From NCBI RefSeq assembly GCF_003096075.1, contig NZ_CP015449.1, forward strand, positions 3,710,364-3,774,363: 64,000 bases of DNA, written 5' to 3'. The stretch comes from Dietzia lutea (lineage in GTDB: Bacteria; Actinomycetota; Actinomycetes; Mycobacteriales; Mycobacteriaceae). The notes under the pieces were generated by a model. It did no database searches. It had not been told where the DNA came from and was given only the letters and a program-made list of their open reading frames with translations. The first letter of the stretch is position 1; each line of letters begins with the position of its first letter. The translations under genes and the position numbers were made by a program. This document shows, in pieces, positions 60,823-64,000 of this stretch.

Positions 60823-61311
60823 TCACTCCGGCAGGACGACCACCCGGCGGTTCGGCTCGACCCCGGTCGAGTCCGAGGTGACGCCGTCGATCTCCGCGAT
60901 GGCGTCATGGATGATCTTCCGCTCGAACGGCGTCATCGGCTCCATCTCCTCCGACTCCCCGGACTCGAGCACACGTTGGGCGGCGACACGACCGGCATCG
61001 GTCAACGCCTCTCGCTTGGCCTCACGCCACCCGGCGATGTCCAGCATCAGTCGACTGCGGTCGCCCAGCTCCTGCTGGACGGCCAGACGGGTCAGTTCCT
61101 GGATCGCATCGAGCACCGCGCCATCGGGCCCCACGAGCGTGTCGAGATCGTCGCCACCGACGATGCTCACGACGGCGCGGTCGCCCTCGACATCGAGGTC
61201 GATGTCCCCGTCGAAGTCCAGGATGTCGAGGAACTGCTCGAGATAGTCACCGGCCACCTCGCCCTCCTCGACCAATCGTTCCTCGGACACCTCGATGCTC
61301 CTCTTGGACAT
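60823..61311 (-). CDS. jag: Jag/KhpB-like RNA-binding protein (KH-R3H)
   Basis: A 162-residue protein: an acidic N terminus (EVSEERLVEEGEVAGDYLEQFLDILDFDGDIDLDVEG), a KH domain with DLDTLVGPDGAVLDAIQELTRLAV in place of the GxxG loop (GPDG), and an R3H domain ending FERKIIHDAIAEIDGVTSDSTGVEPNRRVVV. It usually pairs with KhpA to bind RNA and affect cell wall and division. ATG 61311 has GGAGG upstream; similarity ends there though the frame extends further. Confidence 0.92.
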   Translation of the reverse strand: MSKRSIEVSEERLVEEGEVAGDYLEQFLDILDFDGDIDLDVEGDRAVVSIVGGDDLDTLVGPDGAVLDAIQELTRLAVQQELGDRSRLMLDIAGWREAKREALTDAGRVAAQRVLESGESEEMEPMTPFERKIIHDAIAEIDGVTSDSTGVEPNRRVVVLPE

Positions 61312-61439
61312 GGACCCGCCTCCGTCGTGACCGCCGATCGCCGCACCCGCATGAGCCGACGAGTATCTACCCCAAGTATGGGACAAGGTCCCCGACGCCG
61401 GAGCATCGGGGACCTTGTCCAGTTGAGTGCCCTACCGGG

Positions 61440-62642
61440 TCACCGCTTCTTTTTCTTCTTCTTGTTCTTGGGCCGCGATCCGGAGGCCTTCTGAGCCGGC
61501 CTACTCCGCTGTCCGCCCGGCGCCTGGGGTCGCTGCCCCGGGCGGGGCCCGCTCGGCGCGGGCGAGGCGGGAGCGGCCTTCGGCGGGACCACCTCGTCGT
61601 CGTCCCTCTTCACCTCATCCGCTCCCACGGTGGGCGCGGTGGCCACGGCGGTGCCCGACGCGGCGGTCGCCCCGCCACCACGGGCCTTCTTCGGGTTGAC
61701 CGGCTTCACACCGACGCGCGGGGCGAGCGCCTTCTGCTCCTCACGGCGCACCAGCGCGGCGGCGTCGTCCTCCTTGGCCATCCTCTCGTAGAGGAAGTAC
61801 TGCTGGCCCAGGGTCCACAGGTTGTTGGTCACCATGTAGACGAGGATCGCCATCGGCCAGAACGCGCCGGTCACCAGGATGCCGATGGGGAACGCCCACA
61901 GCATCAGCTGGTTCATGATCTTCGCCTGCGGGTTCGCCGCCGCCTCCGGCGACTGACGCGACAGCGACACACGTGCGTTGAAGTGGGTCGTGACCGCCGA
62001 GATGATCATCAGCGGGACGGCGACGAGGATGATGTTCCAGCGGGCGAAGTCGAGCGCGGCGCCCGGCTCGACGAAGGCCTGGAACTGCTCGACCGGCTGG
62101 GAGATGAACGACGACAGCGGGGCACCGAACAGGCGGGCATCGAGGAAGCTCTGGACCTCGTCCGCGTTGAACACGTAGTTGCCCGTGTTGCGCGTCTCCT
62201 CGGCCGTCATCCCCAGTGCGCCGAACTGCTCACCCATCCGGTTGAACGAGCGCAGCACGTGGAACAGGCCCAGGAACACGGGGATCTGGATGAGCATGGG
62301 CAGACAGCCCAGCAGCGGGTTGAAACCCTCCTGCTTCTGCATCTTGCGGGTCTCGACGGCGAGCTTCTCGCGGTCGTTCTTGTACCGCTTCTGCAGCTCC
62401 TTCATCTTGGGCTGCAGCTCCTGCATCTTGCGGGAGAAGCGGATCTGCTTGGCCGCCGGCCAGAAGAGCAACGCGCGCAGCGTGACGACGAGGAAGATCA
62501 CCGACAGCGCCCAGATGACGCCGTTGGAGTCCGGCGCCTCGACCCAGGGGAGCAGCCCCCCGAGGAACGCGAAGATCTTGTGCCAGAACCAGAGGATCCC
62601 GGAGATCGGGTAATAGACCAGCGGGTTGGTGATGAACGACAT
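61440..62642 (-). CDS. yidC: membrane protein insertase YidC
   Basis: A 400-residue YidC/Oxa1 insertase. Five membrane segments, the cytoplasmic coiled loop FSRKMQELQPKMKELQKRYKNDREKLAVETRKMQKQEGFNPLLGCLPMLIQIPVFLGLF, and NLWTLGQQYFLYERM are diagnostic. The C-terminal ~100 residues are a Pro/Ala/Lys-rich tail ending KNKKKKKKR, which should contact the ribosome. Syntenic with Rv3921c. Lies between yidD and jag, likely one operon with rnpA. Confidence 0.96.
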   Translation of the reverse strand: MSFITNPLVYYPISGILWFWHKIFAFLGGLLPWVEAPDSNGVIWALSVIFLVVTLRALLFWPAAKQIRFSRKMQELQPKMKELQKRYKNDREKLAVETRKMQKQEGFNPLLGCLPMLIQIPVFLGLFHVLRSFNRMGEQFGALGMTAEETRNTGNYVFNADEVQSFLDARLFGAPLSSFISQPVEQFQAFVEPGAALDFARWNIILVAVPLMIISAVTTHFNARVSLSRQSPEAAANPQAKIMNQLMLWAFPIGILVTGAFWPMAILVYMVTNNLWTLGQQYFLYERMAKEDDAAALVRREEQKALAPRVGVKPVNPKKARGGGATAASGTAVATAPTVGADEVKRDDDEVVPPKAAPASPAPSGPRPGQRPQAPGGQRSRPAQKASGSRPKNKKKKKKR

Positions 62643-62659
62643 GGGTGTGTGAGTCCTAG

Positions 62660-62953
62660 CTACGTTCGTGAATTGTGGTCGTGCGCATCATGCTCGTCCG
62701 GTGGATCCGGCGCCCGTGGCTCCGGGACCGGGTCCCACCCGCCCGGCGTCCACGGGCCGCAGCGCAACAGTCGCCGCACCGAGAGCCAGGTGCCGTACCA
62801 CGCGCCGTGGACGCGCACCGCCTCGACGGCGTACGCGCTGCAGGTCGGCTCGAAGCGGCAACTCGGCGGGGTGAGCGGCGAGATGCCCTTCTGGTAGAAG
62901 TCCAGCATCCACAGCAGGACCCGCGCCACGGGTCCCGGACGGGCCCGGGTCAC
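62660..62953 (-). CDS. yidD: membrane protein insertion efficiency factor YidD
   Basis: A 97-residue protein with the full signature LDFYQKGISPLTPPSCRFEPTCSAYAVEAVRVHGAWYGTWLSVRRLLRCGPWTPGGWDPVPE, including the three conserved cysteines. The C-terminal 20 residues are an acidic/His tail (DEHDAHDHN). GTG overlaps the rnpA stop (62950-62953). It assists YidC-dependent insertion. Confidence 0.95.
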   Translation of the reverse strand: MTRARPGPVARVLLWMLDFYQKGISPLTPPSCRFEPTCSAYAVEAVRVHGAWYGTWLSVRRLLRCGPWTPGGWDPVPEPRAPDPPDEHDAHDHNSRT

Positions 62954-63312
62954 GAGGCCCCCCGCGCCCGTGCCGCCGCAGCGGCCAACCCGGTTCTCAT
63001 ATCCCGCACCAGATCCGCATGAGGGGCCGTCGCCGACGCCGGGTTCGCTCGCACGACGACCATGAGGTCTGGGTCGACGTCCGCCAGCACCTCGGCTGCG
63101 ATATGACGAAGCCGCCGGCTGACCCGGTGGCGTGTCACCGAGTCCCCGACGGCTTTGCTCACGACGAGCCCGAAACGCGGACCGCCCACGCGGACATCCG
63201 CGGAGTCCACGTGGGCGTGTACGACCATGGTGCGGCGGCCCTTCCTGGCACCCTTACGCACCACCGTCGCGAAATCAGCGGAACGGTGGAGCCGGTGCGA
63301 CCTGGGAAGCAC
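62950..63312 (-). CDS. rnpA: ribonuclease P protein component
   Basis: A 120-residue RnpA: LPRSHRLHRSADFATVVRKGARKGRRTMVVH, then RFGLVVSKAVGDSVTRHRVSRRLRHIAAEV, which is the RNR-type RNA-binding helix (Arg-His-Arg here). It binds RNase P RNA in tRNA 5' processing. GTG start with rpmH 18 bp upstream, the universal rpmH-rnpA order next to oriC. Confidence 0.95.
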   Translation of the reverse strand: MLPRSHRLHRSADFATVVRKGARKGRRTMVVHAHVDSADVRVGGPRFGLVVSKAVGDSVTRHRVSRRLRHIAAEVLADVDPDLMVVVRANPASATAPHADLVRDMRTGLAAAAARARGAS

Positions 63313-63330
63313 GCGCCACCCCGGCCGGGA

Positions 63331-63474
63331 TCAGGCCGTCAGCGAGGCGCGGCCCTTGCGACGACGGGCGCCGACGATGCCACGGCCGGCGCGCGTGCGC
63401 ATCCGGAGACGGAAACCGTGCACCTTGGCACGACGACGGTTGTTCGGCTGGAAAGTCCGCTTGCCCTTGGCCAT
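63331..63474 (-). CDS. rpmH: 50S ribosomal protein L34
   Basis: A 47-residue L34: [17 protein letters not shown], then [30 protein letters not shown]. Normal length and a GAGGAG ribosome site 6 nt upstream of ATG 63474. The frame extends upstream without support. First gene of the rpmH-rnpA-yidD-yidC series. Confidence 0.98.
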   Translation of the reverse strand: MAKGKRTFQPNNRRRAKVHGFRLRMRTRAGRGIVGARRRKGRASLTA

Positions 63475-64000
63475 GGTTGGCTCCTCACGTGAAGTCGGCG
63501 CCGTGACCAGCGCCTGTTCGAGTACGAGACGTCGTCGAATCACCGGGGTCGGCGGCACCACGACGCGCCGTGCGCCCGCGGGCGCACGACAGACTGTTCA
63601 AGATTACGCGGACGACGCGCCGACCACCAAACCGTGTAATCCCATTTGTCCCACCGTCACCACTTCGCAGGCCATCTCGACACGCCCACGGCCGCGACGC
63701 TTGACTTCCGGCCTCCAGTCGATCTTGAGGGTTGCCCCTGGCTGGGACGTGTTGTTACGGTCATTCACCAACACGCCCCCAGGCTGTACATAACCGCAGA
63801 TCCGAACCAGTACCACCGATCCCTCGCCGCCCATCCTCCACCTACGCACCGTCCACGGGAGAAGTCTGTCTTTCCACAGCTGTGGACAACCATGTGGATA
63901 CCTCAGTGGACCTGCGTCGGAGGCTGTGGATAGAGTGTGGTGTCCGGCCTGGCCGGCCCCCCGGCCCACCGGGATCGCCCGACACGCTGACGAGAGGAGA
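63475..64000. other. rpmH-dnaA intergenic region, partial oriC
   Basis: A 526-bp gene-free end of the window. It holds the rpmH leader, a perfect 18-bp palindrome GTGCGCCCGCGGGCGCAC (63570-63587), a mixed-composition middle that is less GC-rich, the DnaA box cluster (63871-63933), a -10-like TAGAGT (63931-63936) and a final GAGAGGAGA that looks like the ribosome site of a gene, presumably dnaA, starting just beyond the edge. Confidence 0.7.
63871..63933. other. DnaA box cluster (oriC part)
   Basis: DnaA-box-like 9-mers: TTTCCACAG (63871-63879, reverse), TGTGGACAA (63881-63889, perfect for the actinobacterial TTGTCCACA), TGTGGATAC (63893-63901) and TGTGGATAG (63925-63933). Their density and position upstream of the expected dnaA start mark an initiation or dnaA autoregulation region. 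Confidence 0.8.

Noticed and set aside
63604..63969. 121-codon minus-strand frame in the rpmH-dnaA gap
   Set aside because: No family resemblance or ribosome site, and it overlaps the DnaA boxes; treated as chance in the origin region.
1..64000. CRISPR arrays, tRNA/rRNA genes, insertion sequences, prophage
   Set aside because: Reading the gaps I found no regularly spaced repeats, cloverleaf sequences, transposase motifs or phage genes. A tRNAscan or Infernal run would be needed to exclude small RNAs fully.

Overview
High-GC actinobacterial chromosome, order Mycobacteriales. GC is very high, GTG starts and 4-bp ATGA/GTGA overlaps are frequent, and 42921-63474 keeps the order pcnA / NUDIX / DUF6049 / murJ / pseudokinase / sigM / trxB / trx / cwlM / GNAT / parB / parA / rsmG / jag / yidC / yidD / rnpA / rpmH, which matches Mycobacterium tuberculosis Rv3907c-Rv3924c. 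A mycolyltransferase remnant and a GT87 mannosyltransferase fit a mycolate-containing envelope. Dietzia or a close relative is my best guess (inference). The right edge runs into the oriC/dnaA region, with DnaA boxes at 63871-63933 and four parS sites at 58555-60734.

Left half (1-31621): an accessory and metabolic mosaic. It holds alpha/beta hydrolases, short-chain dehydrogenases, panE, an AIM24 protein, a sugar porter, ketosteroid isomerase, small regulators (MarR, ArsR, TetR) with their partners, two secreted lipases, a steroid/aromatic meta-cleavage hydrolase, a SnoaL-SnoaL-SDR cluster, leuS, DoxX, an SdpI-like protein with a Cys-rich tail, a hemerythrin, a DUF202 pair, an SBF symporter, VanZ, a TetR/efflux pair and a DJ-1/PfpI protein. 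The ketosteroid isomerase and the HsaD-like hydrolase each carry a KstR-type box (TNNAACNNGTTNNA) overlapping the promoter, although they lie 7.5 kb apart. A CYP125-type P450 lies at 34 kb. Together these suggest dispersed steroid-catabolism functions.

Middle (31622-45773): a low-GC intergenic stretch leads to two small, apparently exported, low-complexity proteins and an acetyltransferase gene broken by one in-frame TAG. Then come MarR/CYP125, AzlCD, VOC, MFS, YqgE, a second MFS, a DUF6802-like protein with long GSVGAGSVG repeats, a mannosyltransferase coupled to the CCA-adding enzyme, and a mycolyltransferase pseudogene that has lost its catalytic-serine region.

Right part (45843-64000): the conserved envelope/redox/chromosome-segregation block. 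MurJ and its pseudokinase are separate genes here, whereas M. tuberculosis has a single fused MviN. No anti-sigma gene follows sigM. CwlM lacks zinc ligands, as expected of a regulator rather than an amidase.

All product calls rest on reading the translated sequence and on recalled family motifs. No database search was run. I saw no rRNA or tRNA gene, CRISPR array, insertion sequence or prophage.
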